A DNA stretch of 64,000 bases from Solen grandis (lineage: Eukaryota > Mollusca > Bivalvia > Adapedonta > Solenidae). Positions 10,974 to 23,646 of the stretch are shown here, in pieces; the first letter of the stretch is position 1, and every line of letters starts with the position of its first letter. The notes beneath the pieces are model-generated. The model was not told the DNA's origin and did no database searches. It saw only the letters and a list, made by a program, of their open reading frames with translations. The position numbers and the translations under genes are program-made. The stretch spans positions 1,920,964 through 1,984,963 of the forward strand of contig CM037785.1 of assembly GCA_021229015.1 (NCBI GenBank), in the 5' to 3' direction.

Positions 10974-12170
10974 TGCCCCTACAAAGTAGGAGCATTATAG
11001 TCTTGCACTTGTCCGTATATCCGTCTGTACGTCTGTATGTCCTGAAATTTTGTGAACGCAACTCGCTGCGGCAAATTTTAACAGAATTATGGCCCTTTGT
11101 TAATTTTTTCACTATATACCTTATAGGGAAAGAAGTTTGTGAACGCAACTCCTCCTAAACCTGTTGGCAGATTTTGGTCATACTGTCAGGGATGAACAAC
11201 CTTAAGGTGTAGATGATGGTTAAGGAAGGAATTTTTGTTTTTAAACAATTTAAATCACTTATTCCTTACATGTCTTTTATATGCCAGTCAACATATAATT
11301 ACTTCCATGGGGTTGTCCTGGCATACTCTTTTTAGCTCACCTGAGCACTTTGTGATCGCCCTTCGTCCAGCGTCATGCGTTGTCAACAAATTGCTTTAAA
11401 CAACATCTCCTCTGAAACCACTGGGCAGGAATGATCCTTGGGTGAACCTTCACAAAAGTTGCTAAAAGAAACTTGATCCATGCAATACTCTGGTTGCCAT
11501 GGCAACGGAAAGAAAAAAAAAGAAAACTTTAAAAAACATCTCCTCCAAAGCTAATGGTCAGATTTGGATATATTTTGGTACAGATGTTCCTTGGGTGACC
11601 CTCTACCAAAGTTGCTAAAATAATTTTGATCCGTCAAAAAACATGGCTACCAGGGGCGGGGCTAATTTGGCTTATATGTATATAGTAAAATCTTTAAACG
11701 ACATCTCCTCTGAAACAGCTGCAAAGAATTTGATCAAATTTGGCAGGAATGATCCTTGGGTGAAGCTGTACCAAAGTTGCTAAAATAATTTGGATCTACC
11801 TAAAAACATGGCTGCGAGGGGCAGGGCTAATTTTCCCTATATGTATATAGTGAAATCTTTAACAACATCTCCTCTGAAACAGCTGCAAAGAATTTGATCA
11901 AATTTGGCAGGGATGATCCTTGGGTGAAGCTTTACTAAATTTTATATTTTAAACTTGATTCATAAAGAACTTTGGTTTACTTGGCCTTGTTTTAGTATAG
12001 GTTATTGTGTAACCATCTACTCAAGTGAGCGATCTAGGGCCATCATGGCCCTCTTGTTTTTTCATTAAGTATTCCTGCAGAAAAAAAGTCTTACATAGAG
12101 ATATACATGCTCTTGTTTATGAGCACATGTGCATAGGGGAGGCATCCATGTCCTATGGACACAATTCTAG
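10974..12170 (+). mobile_element. ATGCCCC/CTAG-family element split by an AGCTCACC element
   Basis: The left part begins TATGCCCCTACAAAGTAGG at about 10973 and has the TTTTGTGAACGCAACTCC monomer twice, as in 1459-1888. The right part, after the insertion, ends with hairpin TGTCC-TAT-GGACA (12149-12161) and CTAG (12167-12170) followed by TT. The GAGCACATGTGCA segment before the hairpin matches GAGCACATCTGCA in the intact copy. The middle, 11331-12056, is a separate element. Confidence 0.55.
11331..12056 (+). mobile_element. AGCTCACC-family element, well preserved
   Basis: The 5' end is TTTAGCTCACCTGAGC. The 3' end has the sub-terminal inverted repeat CTCAAGTGAGC, then hairpin GGGCC-ATCAT-GGCCC, then CTCTTG and host TT. 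The interior has monomers of about 170 bp beginning AACGACATCTCCTCTGAAAC. No coding capacity. Confidence 0.75.
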
Positions 12171-12266
12171 TTTTGTCTGTGACATGCTAAGAAGATTAAA
12201 CTTAACTTTAAAAATAATTTGAAATTAAATGGGTTTGGGGGATATAGATAGCAGTAAGTGCATATA

Positions 12267-13335
12267 TACAGTAGAACTTCATAGAGTCGAAGTTGAAGGG
12301 ACTTAAAGTTCGACACATCATCATTAGACTCATGTATAGTTCTATTTCAACTGTCAAAATATTGAGTTTTTTGTAACAGTGTATGATCTTATCAAGTGTG
12401 AAATTTAATGTTTATTGTGAAGGTACAAACATGTTTTCAGGTGTGTTAAAACATGAATATATTTGTAAGATAAGCCAGAAAGGGCAAACCAAACAATATA
12501 CATAATTATCTCAATGCATGTGCACATGTTTCACATAGCTCACAGTAACTTTTTTTTTTGGGATGGGGGGGAATTCAGGGATTGTCTGATTACAGTCACT
12601 TTCTCTAATCAGTGGAAGTATCCATGATGGGAATTATTAAATTGATTATAGGAAAGTTTATTTTCAAATTGAAATACCTCTATATGACTTATAAAGACTT
12701 ATAAATGGTAAATTGCATTCAATTTTGTATGTAGGGACATTGTATGTAGGGACAATAAAAAAAAACTTGAGACATTTGAAAATTTTGACTTGATATACAG
12801 TCCGATCCCGGTTATTCAAACATCCATTATCCGAAGTCTACCCTTTATCTGAACCTAACTCTCAGTCCCAATTCTTTCCTTATATAAAGTCATATGAAGT
12901 ACAACCCTTTATTTGTTTGTTTTTATCAAACACAACCCTTTATCCGAAGTTAAGTTGGGTCCCAATTGTACAGACAAATTGCCAGTTCACACCTTTTATC
13001 CAAAGCTACCTGCTGAATGTGTTTTCACAACTTATCAAACTGTGAAGGGGAGATCACTACAAAGTCTTCGGCTCAGCGCACTGTAATTTGGACTTAACTT
13101 TGATTGGTTAACAATGAACCGACCCAAAACAGTAAAACTAATGAAAGAATGCAATAAATCAAGACATTATGGAGGACTTGGTGTCCTCATTTTTAACCGA
13201 TAAATCAAACTTACAGTGGATGCGAAAACGCCTGGCTGATTATATCAGTCAAACATCTAGCAATGATATCCACGATTAAAGTAAACAATATCTTAGTTGA
13301 GCCAAATAAAGATGAGCCAAGCTATGAAACTTATT
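12267..13335 (+). mobile_element. Possible pogo/Tigger-like DNA transposon relics
   Basis: Two separate openings look like termini of this group: CAGTAGAACTTCATAGAGTC after a TA at 12270, and CAGTCCGATCCCGGTTATTC after TA at 12799. The second is followed by repeated TTTATCCGAA-like words. No matching right ends or convincing transposase frame were found, so the assignment is weak. Confidence 0.3.
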
Positions 13336-14138
13336 ACAAACATGAAATGTATAAAAAAAAAAAAAAATTCTATTAAAAAGAATCTTATATAATAACCTTA
13401 TCTAGCACATCTAGTTGATAAAAGGCAGCAATGACTTGGAAATTGACATAGACGCTTTAGGATATAAGATGTAACAGATAAGCAGGGTATTTGAGTATAT
13501 ACCCAATTAATTTTGGCCAAAAAGCATCTGTTTGTTGAATCATGGGGTATCAAAAAGCTTTTTTTTCTTTCTGATAACTCAATCAAAATGATGGAAGTTG
13601 TAAACAAAATATACAGAATATCCAATTTATCTTTTGTCAAAAACCCAATTGAATTGGACAAATACCCAATTTGTATAAAATTTATCTATCTGTAGCTCTG
13701 ATATAACCTGCATGACAAGTGGCATATTCAATTATCCTGGTTCAACACTAAAACATTTGTCCATTTAAGTATCATTTGAGATTCCATACTTTGGTTAAGA
13801 ATCAAGATTCTGTATCATCAGCCAAAAATTGTGACAAATCAATTCATTGATATCGACCCAGCTCGACAGTCTGTAGGTAAGGGTGAGTACATTTTGTACA
13901 GACAGAGTAGTTTCATAATTATAATGTTCACAACAGTATGTTCAATTTCATTAAGTTGTAGATTATTTCAACCCCTATGTTATATAATGGTTGAAACCTT
14001 AATGTAGATTCCACTGATCTCTTTACTGCCGAAAAACCAATAAATTATGAATGGAGGATTGACAGCAAATAGACAAATATTTATTTGGATTGTTAAGAAA
14101 ATATGCTTTATGCAGTTTCATTGAACTTTTCTCTCCTT
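13336..14138. other. No gene seen
   Basis: This AT-rich stretch has overlapping short ORFs on both strands (13398-13695) with no recognisable domain. Confidence 0.35.
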
Positions 14139-14756
14139 TTAGCTCACCTGAGCATAGCTCAGGGTGAGCTTTTGGGATACTTGATTGTCCGTCGTCCGTC
14201 AACAATTTTGATGTTTACAAACTAGAGTCCACAATTTTGATCCAATCTTCCTCAAACTTGATCAGAATATTTGTCTTGATGATATCTTGAACCCTTTTGA
14301 AAATGGGTCAGGTTGGATCAAAAAGTAGGCCAGTAGGTCAAATCTTAGAAAAATCTTGTTTACACACTAGAGGCTACAATTTTAATCCAATCTTCCTCAA
14401 ACTTGGTCAGAATGTTTGTCTTGATGATATCTCGAACCAGTAGGAAAATGGGCCGGGCCGGACCGAAAAGTAGGTCAATAGGTCAAATCTTAGAAAAATC
14501 TTGTTTACACACTAAAGGCCACAGTTCAGGAGTTATGTCCCTTTTAATGTTTAAATTTGTGTGTTAAAGCCATACTATCTCTCAGTCAAGTATGACTTCA
14601 AATTTTAACCACAGGCACTGTTTTGTTCATTGAACTGAAATGATGTCATAGATTATGTATTCTGACAGTACAACTATGCTATAATTTAGTAACTTGTACA
14701 GGCAATGAAGGCAATTTTTTCAGGTGAGCGTCTTTAGGGCCATCTTGGCCCTCTTG
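14139..14756 (+). mobile_element. AGCTCACC-family element with GATCCAATCTTCCTCAAAC monomers
   Basis: It opens TTTAGCTCACCTGAGC and closes CAGGTGAGC, hairpin GGGCC-ATCTT-GGCCC, CTCTTG/TT (CTTG 14753-14756). Two full monomers of about 147 bp start with ACAATTTTGATCCAATC. The same monomer, amplified, fills 19157-20339. Confidence 0.75.
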
Positions 14757-15597
14757 TTTAATCAACTACAATAAAAAAAAATCTATCTTGATTGTTTAAA
14801 ACAAATCCCTTTTAATGGTTCAAAAGTTGGACTAGTAATTTGTGCCTGGTATGAAATGAGAAAATAAATCTCTTGACCTGCATCAGATTACAATCAACCA
14901 CAATGTCGCCCAGATGTTCAGATGTGGATTGTGATTTTTTTGGTGATTTTTGTCTGTGTCCATATTAAAGCTTTAGTGGTGCACAAATAGATCTATCTGT
15001 TGTTTGTAACTTTCATAATTAGCATACTAATGTCCAATGTTGAAGTGGTGTGATATTGTAAGCATCAAATGATATTGATAAAACAAATAGGGATCATTCA
15101 AGGTCTAAATAATGTTGAAGACTGGACCGAAATATTGCTGTTAGATCTGTTACTTCAACTGTGTAGCTTGACTTTTTACCAACAGAAAGTCAAGCTATTG
15201 TGAATGGTGGGTTATCTTTGGCACCATCTTTATCATTGTTATGATGCAGTGTAGCCCATTACTCAATACATTTTGTGGTTTCAATGCCAAACTTTGAATA
15301 GCTTTGAAACAGCAAGGCGAGGGACATTATTATGAATATCTGTTGTCTGAGTTATGCCCTTTTTCATGCCCCACTTTGGCATATTGTTTTGCAAATTTTG
15401 GATGTCGGGTAGACCACTTCAATTATGTTCAATAACTGGAGAATGATGGCACTCACAATCCTAAAACTGGACATTACTTGTAGATGATTCATATTGATTT
15501 TGGGGTCACATGGTCACAAGTCAAGGTCTGAGTAACCTCATATGGGAAAATTGTATGATGGGGGTGGCATATGTGTTGTTCTTATACACGTTACTCT
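14757..15597. other. No gene seen
   Basis: Mostly plain AT-rich sequence. A fragment of an ATGCCCC-type element (CATGCCCCACTTTGGC) starts at 15364 and runs to about 15590 without a clear right end. Confidence 0.35.
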
Positions 15598-17006
15598 TAT
15601 TGTCGAGCCTACTCGAGGTGAGCTCGACTTAGTTGCCACAATGACGGTTCTGTGAATGTATGTGAGTGCATAAGTGTGTGTGTGCGTCCGGATTTTGTCT
15701 TGTTTGGGTTATTACTTCATCATGGATGGAAAGATTTTCAAATAATTTGGCACAAATGTCAAGCTAAGTGAGACAGAGTGTCAAGCACAAAAAACAGATT
15801 TGTAGCTTACTGGTCAAGGTCACAAATAGAGTTCAAAGGTCAAAAACATCTACTTTTTTGCTTGTGCCGGCTGTAACTTCATAATGGATGTAAGGATTTT
15901 CAAATAATTTGGCACAAATGCCAAGCTTGGTGGGACGGAGGGTCATGCACCAGAACCAGATTCATAGCTCAAAGGTCAAGGTCACAAAAGGAGGTCAAAG
16001 GTAAAAAAAATCTCCTTTTTTGCTTGTCTTGGCTGTAACTTCATCATGGATGGAAAGATTATTTCGAATGATTTTTGGCACAAATGTCAAGCTCAGTGAG
16101 ACGGAGTGTCACGCACAAGAAGCAGGAAGGTCAAGGTCACAGATTAAGGTCAAAGGTTAAAAACTTGTATTTTTTGCTTGTCCAGGCTGTAACTTCATAA
16201 TGGATGGAATGATTTTCAATTTTTGGAAGGAATATCAAGCTTGGTGAGACAGAGTGTCATGAACCAGAACCAGATTCATAGCTCCAAGGTCAAGGTCACA
16301 GATTGAGGTCAAAGGTCAAAAACATCTACTTTTTTGCTTGTCTGGTGTAACTTCATCATGAATGGAAAGACTTTTAAATAATTTGGCACAAATGTCCAGC
16401 TCAGTGAGACGGAGTGTCACGCACAAGAAGCAGGAAGGTCAAGGTCACAGATTAAGGTCAAAGGTTAAAAACTTGTATGTTTTGCTTGTCCAGCTTGTTA
16501 CTTCATCAGGGATTGAAAAATTCTCAAATAATCTGGCACAAATGTCATGCTAAGTGAGACAGAATGTCATGCATGAGCACTAGATTTATGGTCAAGGTCT
16601 TAGATTGGGGTAAAAGGTCAAAAACATGTAAGTTTTTGCTGATCTGGACTGTAACTTCATCATTGATGGAAGGATTCTTAAATAATTTGACAGAAATGTC
16701 AAGCTCAGTGAGACGGAGTGTCATGCACAAGAAGTAAAAGTTCAAAGTCACAGATTGATGTCATAGGTCAAAATTATGTATTTGATTGCATGTACAGGGA
16801 TGTAACTTCATCATGGAGGGAAGGATTCTCAAATAATTTGGCATAAATGTCATTGAGATGGAGGGTCATGCCCAAGAATCAGGTTCATAGCTCAAAAGTC
16901 AAGGTCAAAGTTTTAAAAACATACTTTTAAAATGCCTCTTTTTATATTCTGTTCAATATGGTTTAATTCCTTTGGTGGGCTCGACATGTTGCCCTTGGGC
17001 ATCTAG
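15598..17006 (+). mobile_element. GTCGAGCC/GGGCTCGAC element with ~157-bp monomers and CTAG end
   Basis: Inverted GTCGAGCC (15602) and GGGCTCGAC (16977-16985) sit inside the ends. The 3' side has hairpin TGCCC-TT-GGGCA (16990-17001) and CTAG (17003-17006) followed by TT. The interior holds about seven monomers with GTAACTTCATCATGGATGG (near 15708, 15873, 16035, 16189, 16345, 16497, 16650, 16801), most with AAGGTCAAGGTCAC. No coding capacity. Confidence 0.75.
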
Positions 17007-17079
17007 TTAACATAATAATTTTGATTTTTGCCATGTAAAACAGATAATGGTTTGGTTTTGTTAAATTATCGCCCTTTGT

Positions 17080-17780
17080 ATGTGATAGCCCTTGCATTGA
17101 GCGCTGTCAAATTTTTTCTTTAAACAACATCTCTGAAAGCTCTGGAAGGAATTTAGAACTTGATAGGAACATTGGCCATGACCAGTTGGTGAGCCCTATT
17201 GATTTTGAAGTCTGTCAAAGGTCAAGGTCACAGTGACCTTCAACATGAATCAATAACTTGATAACTGTTAGGCGTGTTGTCTTCAGATTTGATATGGAAA
17301 TTAGTTTTTGCATAAAGATGTGCCCAGTCAGTTGGTCAAAGGTTAATGTCAAAGTGACCATCAACATGAAAAAAATGTCCCCTCATTAACTTGATAACAA
17401 CAGGGTTTATTTGCTTCACAATTAGTGAATTGGTCTTGGCTAAGAGATGTGCCCTATTGATTCTGAAGTCAGTTAGTCAAAGGTCATGGTCACAGTGACC
17501 TTAAGCATGATAAAATATTCTCCTTGACGACTTCATAAATAATAATTGTGCCGTCTTCATATTTTGTATCTAGATTAGTTTGGCATGAAGATGTTGATTT
17601 TGATGTTAGTTGGTTAAAAGTTAAGGTCATAGTAACCTTTAGTATAAAAACCTTGTCTGCATAATAAGATCATAATGACCTTTAACATAAAAACCTTGTA
17701 TGCTCAGAAACTTTATAAATATTCAGTGTTTTGTCTTCATTATAAGTAGGTTAGTTGGTCATGGCCAGGTGATATGGCTT
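17080..17780 (+). repeat. Tandem ~130-bp monomers with AAGGTCACAGTGACC
   Basis: Diverged monomers each carry a variant of GTCAAAGGTCAAGGTCACAG then TGACC (17221-17240, 17336-17360, 17476-17502, 17609-17640). Two copies contain a perfect GGTCA-CAG-TGACC palindrome. No gene. Confidence 0.6.
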
Positions 17781-17785
17781 GATTA

Positions 17786-18190
17786 TAGCCCCCCACACAC
17801 AACAAAGTTGTAAAGGGGGTATACTGGATTCAGCTTGTCTGTCTGGCCATCTGTCCATCTGTCAGATTCTTTGTCTGGACTGTAACTCAAAAAGTATAAA
17901 ATGTTATCAAGATGAAACTTCATATTTGGAAAGATCTCTTTGAGGGGGAGTGCAGTGATCAAAAACCATAACTCTCTGGCCTGTAATTTTGGAGTTTTTG
18001 CCCTTTGTACATTTTCATACTTAATTTTTGTCAAGGCCGTTACTCAAAAAGTATAAAAAGCATCAAGATGAAGCTTCATATGTGGATAGATCTCATTGAG
18101 AGGGCATGCAGTGACCAGAAACCATAACTCTCTGTCATGTAATTTTGGAGTTATTGCCCTTTGTAAATTTTCACACTTAATCACATACAT
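17786..18190 (+). mobile_element. GCCCCCCACAC / GGGGGTATACTGG element, partial
   Basis: It begins GCCCCCCACACACAAC and GGGGGTATACTGG within 45 bp and holds two to three ~155-bp monomers with AACTCAAAAAGTATAAAA and CCATAACTCTCTG. The right end was not found. Confidence 0.5.
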
Positions 18191-18978
18191 TAATGTCTGA
18201 CCACTTGCCACTGTGGATTACTGAGGGCTACTATAACCAAACACAGCAGTCATTCGACAATGAATTTCTTTGGTATTTCCTCCCTCTTTAGTGAGGAACT
18301 TTATAACAACTCTTAACTCAATGTTCTGATCTGCCATCTTGACCTATGGTTATAGTGTTTCAACTACAGTGCAAGAGCAAAAATTATACGTGTGGACTGT
18401 ACAGTTGTCAATTGACAAAGGTTTATACTTAGATGGGGTGAAAATTTTTCAGTCTCCTTCTAATTTAACCACTTCGTTCTATTAACTTATTGACCTCCCC
18501 TCGTAGTTGATACTAATTCGTCATGTCTTCATTTTTTTGACAAATGATGCCAATGACATTGTTCTCTTGGTATTACTTTCCAAGATTCTTTAATAATATC
18601 GCAGATTTTGCAAAATTTCTGTTTTTAACCATAAATCGATCTATGAAATTCCAGAAATTATCTGATAATCTCATTATCTAAGTATGTTACTGATATGAAA
18701 AATAAAATGCTATTCAATTAATAATCACTTATTAAACAACATGAAAGTCAATAAAGGAAACAAAGTTGACTTAGCTTTAGGATTATTGTTCACTTTCTTT
18801 TTTTCCATAACCCCACCACACACACACAAAATTATCAGAGTGAGGATGCTTGGGGTTTTCCAACACTTCGGTTATCAGAACGAGACTGTGAAGTAATGAC
18901 AAATATAGAATATCCCTCTTCTGCACTAAAAAGGGTCACTCATTGTGATGTTTGTTCACATATAAAGTGAAATATGTT
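18191..18978. other. No gene seen
   Basis: AT-rich sequence with a short ACACACAC tract near 18818. No feature recognised. Confidence 0.35.
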
Positions 18979-19156
18979 TTAAGTCCGCCAAAGGGGACTT
19001 TTTGTTTGCACTCCATCTATCAGTCCGTCGGTCAGTCACACCAGTGTTTTCCAGATTTTATTTTCTTTATGTTTGCAGATATCTAATTTTTTGTGTGTGA
19101 GTCTTCCTTTATGAGTTACATATCAAGATAAACTTCTGTTCCAGGCCACTAATCTT

Positions 19157-20339
19157 TAGCTCACCTGAGCACAGCTCAGGGTGAACTTTTAGGACACTTG
19201 TCCGGTGTGCGTTGCACGTCATCCGTCAACAATTTTAATGTTTACACATTAGAGGCCACAATTTTGATCCAATCATCCTTTAACTTGGTCAGAATGTTTG
19301 TCATGATAATATCTTGGATGGGGTCCAAAAGTAGATCACTAGGTCAAATCTAAGAAAAATCTTGTTCACACCCTACAGGCCACAATTTTGATCCAATCAT
19401 CCTCAAACTTTGTGAGAATGTTTGTCATGATGATATATCAAACAAGTTTGATAATGGGTTGGGTCGGGTTGAAAAGTAGATCACTAGATCTAAAAAAAAT
19501 CTTGTTTACACACTAGAGGCCAAAATTTTGATCGAATCATCCTCATAGTTGGTCAGAGTGTTTGTCATGATAATATCATGGACGAGTTTGATAATGGGTC
19601 GGTTGGAGTCAAAAATAGGTCACTAGGTCAAATCTAAGAAAAATCTTGCGTACATTTTTGATCCAATCATCCTCAAACTTGATCAGAATAATTGTCTTGA
19701 TGATATCTTGGGCAAGTGGTGGGGTGGAAAAGTAGGTCACTAGGTTGAATCTTAAGAAAATCTTGTTTACACTCTAAGGACCACATTTTTGGCCAAATCA
19801 TGGTCAAACTTGGTCAGAATGTTTATCATGATGATAACTAGGACGAGTTTGAAAATGGGCGGTGTTGGATTGAAAAGTAGGTCAAATCTTAGAAAAAAAT
19901 TTATTTATTCTCTAGGGGCCACATTTTTGGTCCAATCATCCTCAAATTTGGTAAGAATGTTTTAATGATGATATCTTGGATGAGTTTCAAAATGGATTCT
20001 GTGGGGTTGAAAAGTAGGTTACTAGGTCAAATCTTAGAAAAATGTTGTTTACACTCTAGGGACTATATATTTGTCCCAATCATTCTCAAACTTGGTCAGA
20101 AGGTATGTCATGATGGTATCTCAAATGAGTTCAAAAATGGGTGGTGTGGGGTCAAAAAGTAGGTCATTATGTTAAATCTTAAGAAAATCTTCAATTCATT
20201 CCAGGGGACACATTTTTTTTTAATTGTTGATTTTATTGTTTACACCTCAGCATCTTCATTCATTAAGCAATCTGTTTTGTACAGGCAATGAAAGATATTT
20301 ATCTCAGGTGAGCAATTAAGGGCCATCTTGGCCCTCTTG
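19157..20339 (+). mobile_element. AGCTCACC-family element with ~7 monomers of ~145 bp
   Basis: Opens AGCTCACCTGAGCACAGC; closes CTCAGGTGAGC, hairpin GGGCC-ATCTT-GGCCC, CTCTTG/TT. Monomers carry TTTTGATCCAATCATCC and GGTCAAATCTTAGAAAAATC. The first two bases after the hairpin and the host TT match its relatives. Confidence 0.75.
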
Positions 20340-20396
20340 TTTACAGAATTACAGCTCTTGGAATTAGAAAATTTTGTTAAAATAACAGTTCCAGTT

Positions 20397-22740
20397 TTAG
20401 CTCACCTGAGCACAATGTGCTCATGGTGAGCTTTTGTGATCGCCTTTTGTCCGTCGTCCATCCGTGCGTGCGTCCCTCGTCAACAATTTGCTTTAAACAA
20501 CATCTCCTCATGAACCGCTGAAGGGATTTTGACCAAAGTTCACAGGAATCATCCTTATGATGCCCTCTATCAAAGTTGTACAAATTATTCAGATTGGTTA
20601 AAAAGTAGGTCACAGGAGCTAAAAATAGATTTTAAAAATGCAAACTTTGAAAATCTTCTTCTGCAAAACTGCAAGGCCTAGAGCTTAGATATTTGGTATG
20701 TAGCATCATCTTATGGGCCATTACCAAGATTGTACAAATCATAGCCCTACAGTGATAAATACCCCTGCACCATGGGTCACTTGTTTTACATAGAGTTATA
20801 TAGGAAAATCTTTAAAAATCTTCTTCTATGAATCCATTTGGCCTAGAGCTTAGATATTCGGTATGTAGCATCATCTAATGGTTCATTAATCATAGCCCTA
20901 TGGTGATAAATGCCCCCGCACCAGGGGTCACTTGTTTTACATAGAGTTATATAGGAAAATCTTTAAAAATCTTCTTCTATGAATCCATAAGGCCTAGAGA
21001 TTAGATATTTGGTATGTAGCATCATCTAATGGTTCATTACCAAGATTGTTCAAATCATAGCCCTACGGTGATAAATGCCCCCGCACCAGGGGTCACTTGT
21101 TTAACATAGAGTTATATAGGAAAATCTTTAAAAATCTTCTTCTATGAATCCATAAGGCCTAGAGATTAGATATTTGGTATGTAGCATCATCTAATGGTTC
21201 ATTACCAAGATTGTTCAAATCATAGCCCTACGGTGATAAATGCCCCTGCACCAGGGTCACTTGTTTTACATAGATTTATATAGGAAAAACTTTAAAAATC
21301 TTTTTCTATGAATCCATAAGGCCTAGAGATTAGATATTTGGTATGTAGCATCATCTTATGGTTCATTACCAAGATTGTACAAATCATGACCCTATGGTGA
21401 TAAATGCCCCCGCACCATGGGTCACTTGTTTTACATAGAGTTATATAGGAAAATCTTTAAAAATCTTCTTCTATGAATCCATAAGGCCTAGAGCTTAGAT
21501 ATTTGGTATGTAGCATCATCTAATTTTCATTACCAAGATTATTCAAATCATAGCTAAAGGGTGATAAATGCCCCTGCAATAGGGGTCACTTGTTTTACAT
21601 AGAGTTGTATAGGAAAATCTTTAAAAATCTTCTTCTATAAATCCATAAGGCCTAGAGTTAAGATATTTGGTATGTAGCATCATCTAATTTCATTACCAAG
21701 ATTTTCAAATCATACTAGGTGATAAATGCCCCGCACAAGGGTCACTTGTTTACATAGAGTTATATAGGAAAATCTTTAAAAATCTTTTTCTATGAATCCA
21801 TAAGGCCTAGAGATTAGATATTTGGTATGTAGCATCATCTTATGGTTCATTACCAAGATTGTTCAAATCATAGCCCTATGGTGATAAATGCCCCTGCACC
21901 AGGGGTCACTTGTTTTACATAGATTTATATAGGAAAAACTTTACAAATCTTCTTCTATGAATCCATAAGGCCTAGAGATTAGATATTTGGTATGTAGTAT
22001 CATCTTATGGTTCATTACCAAGATTGTACAAATCATGACCCTATGGTGATAAATGCCCCCGCACCATGGGTCACTTGTTTTACATAGAGTTGTATAGGAA
22101 AATCTTTAAAAATCTTCTTCTATGAATCCATAAGGCCTAGAGATTAGATATTTGGTATGTAGCATCATCTAATGGTTCATTACCAAGATTGTTCAAATCA
22201 TGACCCTATGGTGATAAATGCCCCCGCACCAGGGGTCACTTGTGTAACATAGAGTTATATAGGAAAATCTTTAAAAATCTTCTTCTATGAATCCATAAGG
22301 CCTAGAGATTAGATATTTGGTATGTAGCATCATCTTATGGTTCATTACCAAGATTGTACAAATCATGACCTTATGGTGATAAATGCCCCTGCACCAGGGG
22401 TCACTTGTTTTACATAGAGTTATATAGGAAAATCTTTAAAAAAAAATCTTCTACTATGAATCCATAAGGCCTAGAGCTTAGATTTTTGGTATGTAGTATC
22501 ATCTAATGGTTCATTATCAAGATTTTCAAAATGGTGGCCCTTTGGAGATAAATGACCCCGCACTAAGTCTTCTCCTCTGAAACCATAAGGCCCAGTGCTT
22601 ATATATTTGGTGTGTAGTATTGTCAGGGCTAAAATGTTTAAGATTGAGTTATATCAGAATTCTTGTCTGTTTAAAAACCTTGTAATCAGTTGTAGCAATG
22701 GTACTCGGGTGAGCGTTTCAGGGCCATCATGGCCCTCTTG
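20397..22740 (+). mobile_element. Longest AGCTCACC-family element, with amplified 165-bp core
   Basis: Opens TTAGCTCACCTGAGCAC; closes CGGGTGAGC, hairpin GGGCC-ATCAT-GGCCC, CTCTTG/TT (CTTG 22737-22740). The core is the tandem array listed separately. The 5' 230 bp resemble the CATCTCCTC-type monomer of 11331-12056, so two monomer types meet in one element. Confidence 0.8.
20640..22560 (+). repeat. 165-bp tandem array, about 11 copies
   Basis: The word GTGATAAATGCCCC recurs at 20903, 21068, 21233, 21397, 21561, 21719, 21881, 22046, 22211 and 22376, that is steps of 165, 165, 164, 164, 158, 162, 165, 165 and 165. Copies are very similar, so the amplification is recent relative to the outer monomers at both edges, which are diverged. 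Confidence 0.9.
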
Positions 22741-22803
22741 TTTTCTGACAGCTTGCAGATATTTTTCTTATTTTTGATGTGTGAGTATACCACCATGAGT
22801 TTT

Positions 22804-23646
22804 TTAGCTCACTTGAGCACTTGGGCTCAGGTTGTACATTTAGGATAGGTGAATGTCCGTCGTCAGTCCGTCATCCACAATTAGTTTGTTTGCAATCTAG
22901 CATCTTCATTTCTTGAGCAATCATCTTTAAACTTTATGACAATGTTCATAACCACAAAATCTTGGCAAAGTTTGATTATGGCTTGAATCTGACCATAATG
23001 TCAGGAGGTATGCCCCTTTTAATATTGAAAAAAAATCCAGATTCCACTTTGTTTGCACTCTAGCATCTTCATTTTTTCAGCAATTGCCTTCAAACTTTAT
23101 GACAATTGGCTAAGTTTGATAATGGCTGATATCTGACTATTATGTCTGTTGTTATGCCCCTTTTAATATTAAAAAAATCCAAATTTAACTCTGTTTGCAC
23201 TCTAGCATCTTCTTTTTAAGCAATTGCCTTCAAACTTTATGACAATGTTTATAACCATAAAATCTCAGCTAAGTTTGATCATAGTCGAAATTGGACCATT
23301 AAGTCAGGACTTATGCTCCTTTCAATGCTAAAATAGACCATATTTCACTTTGTTTGCCCTCTAGCATTTTTATTATTTCTAAGCTGATAATTTTCAAAAT
23401 TTGTGACAATTTAATTGACATATATCTTGATTTTGGCTGATATTTGCCCTTAAAGGACAAGAATTTTGCCCCTTTTGAAATTACAAAAATGGCTTATTTC
23501 ACATGGTTTGCACTTAATCAATTAGGAAAATCTCAGATTTCACTGTTTACACCTCAGCATCTTTATTTCTAAAGCAGTATGTTGAGTACTGACATTAAAG
23601 GCTATTTATTTCAGGTGAGCGATTTAGAGCCATTATGGCCCTCTTG
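22804..23646 (+). mobile_element. AGCTCACT-family element with TTGTTTGCACTCTAGCATC monomers
   Basis: Opens TTTTTAGCTCACTTGAGCAC; closes CAGGTGAGC, hairpin-like GAGCC-ATTAT-GGCCC, CTCTTG/TT (CTTG 23643-23646). Four ~160-bp monomers contain TTGTTTGCACTCTAGCATC and ATGCCCCTTTTAATATT. This supplies the uninterrupted monomer used to read the insertion at 1459. Confidence 0.7.

Noticed and set aside
1885..17006. Canonical Helitrons (TC...CTRR, A/T target)
   Set aside because: The CTAG end fits CTRR but CTTG does not, no TC 5' ends were found, and the one readable empty site is within a T run. Helentron-type is the better reading.
20640..22560. CRISPR-like regular spacing
   Set aside because: Whole 165-bp monomers repeat with no distinct spacers, in a eukaryotic transposon.
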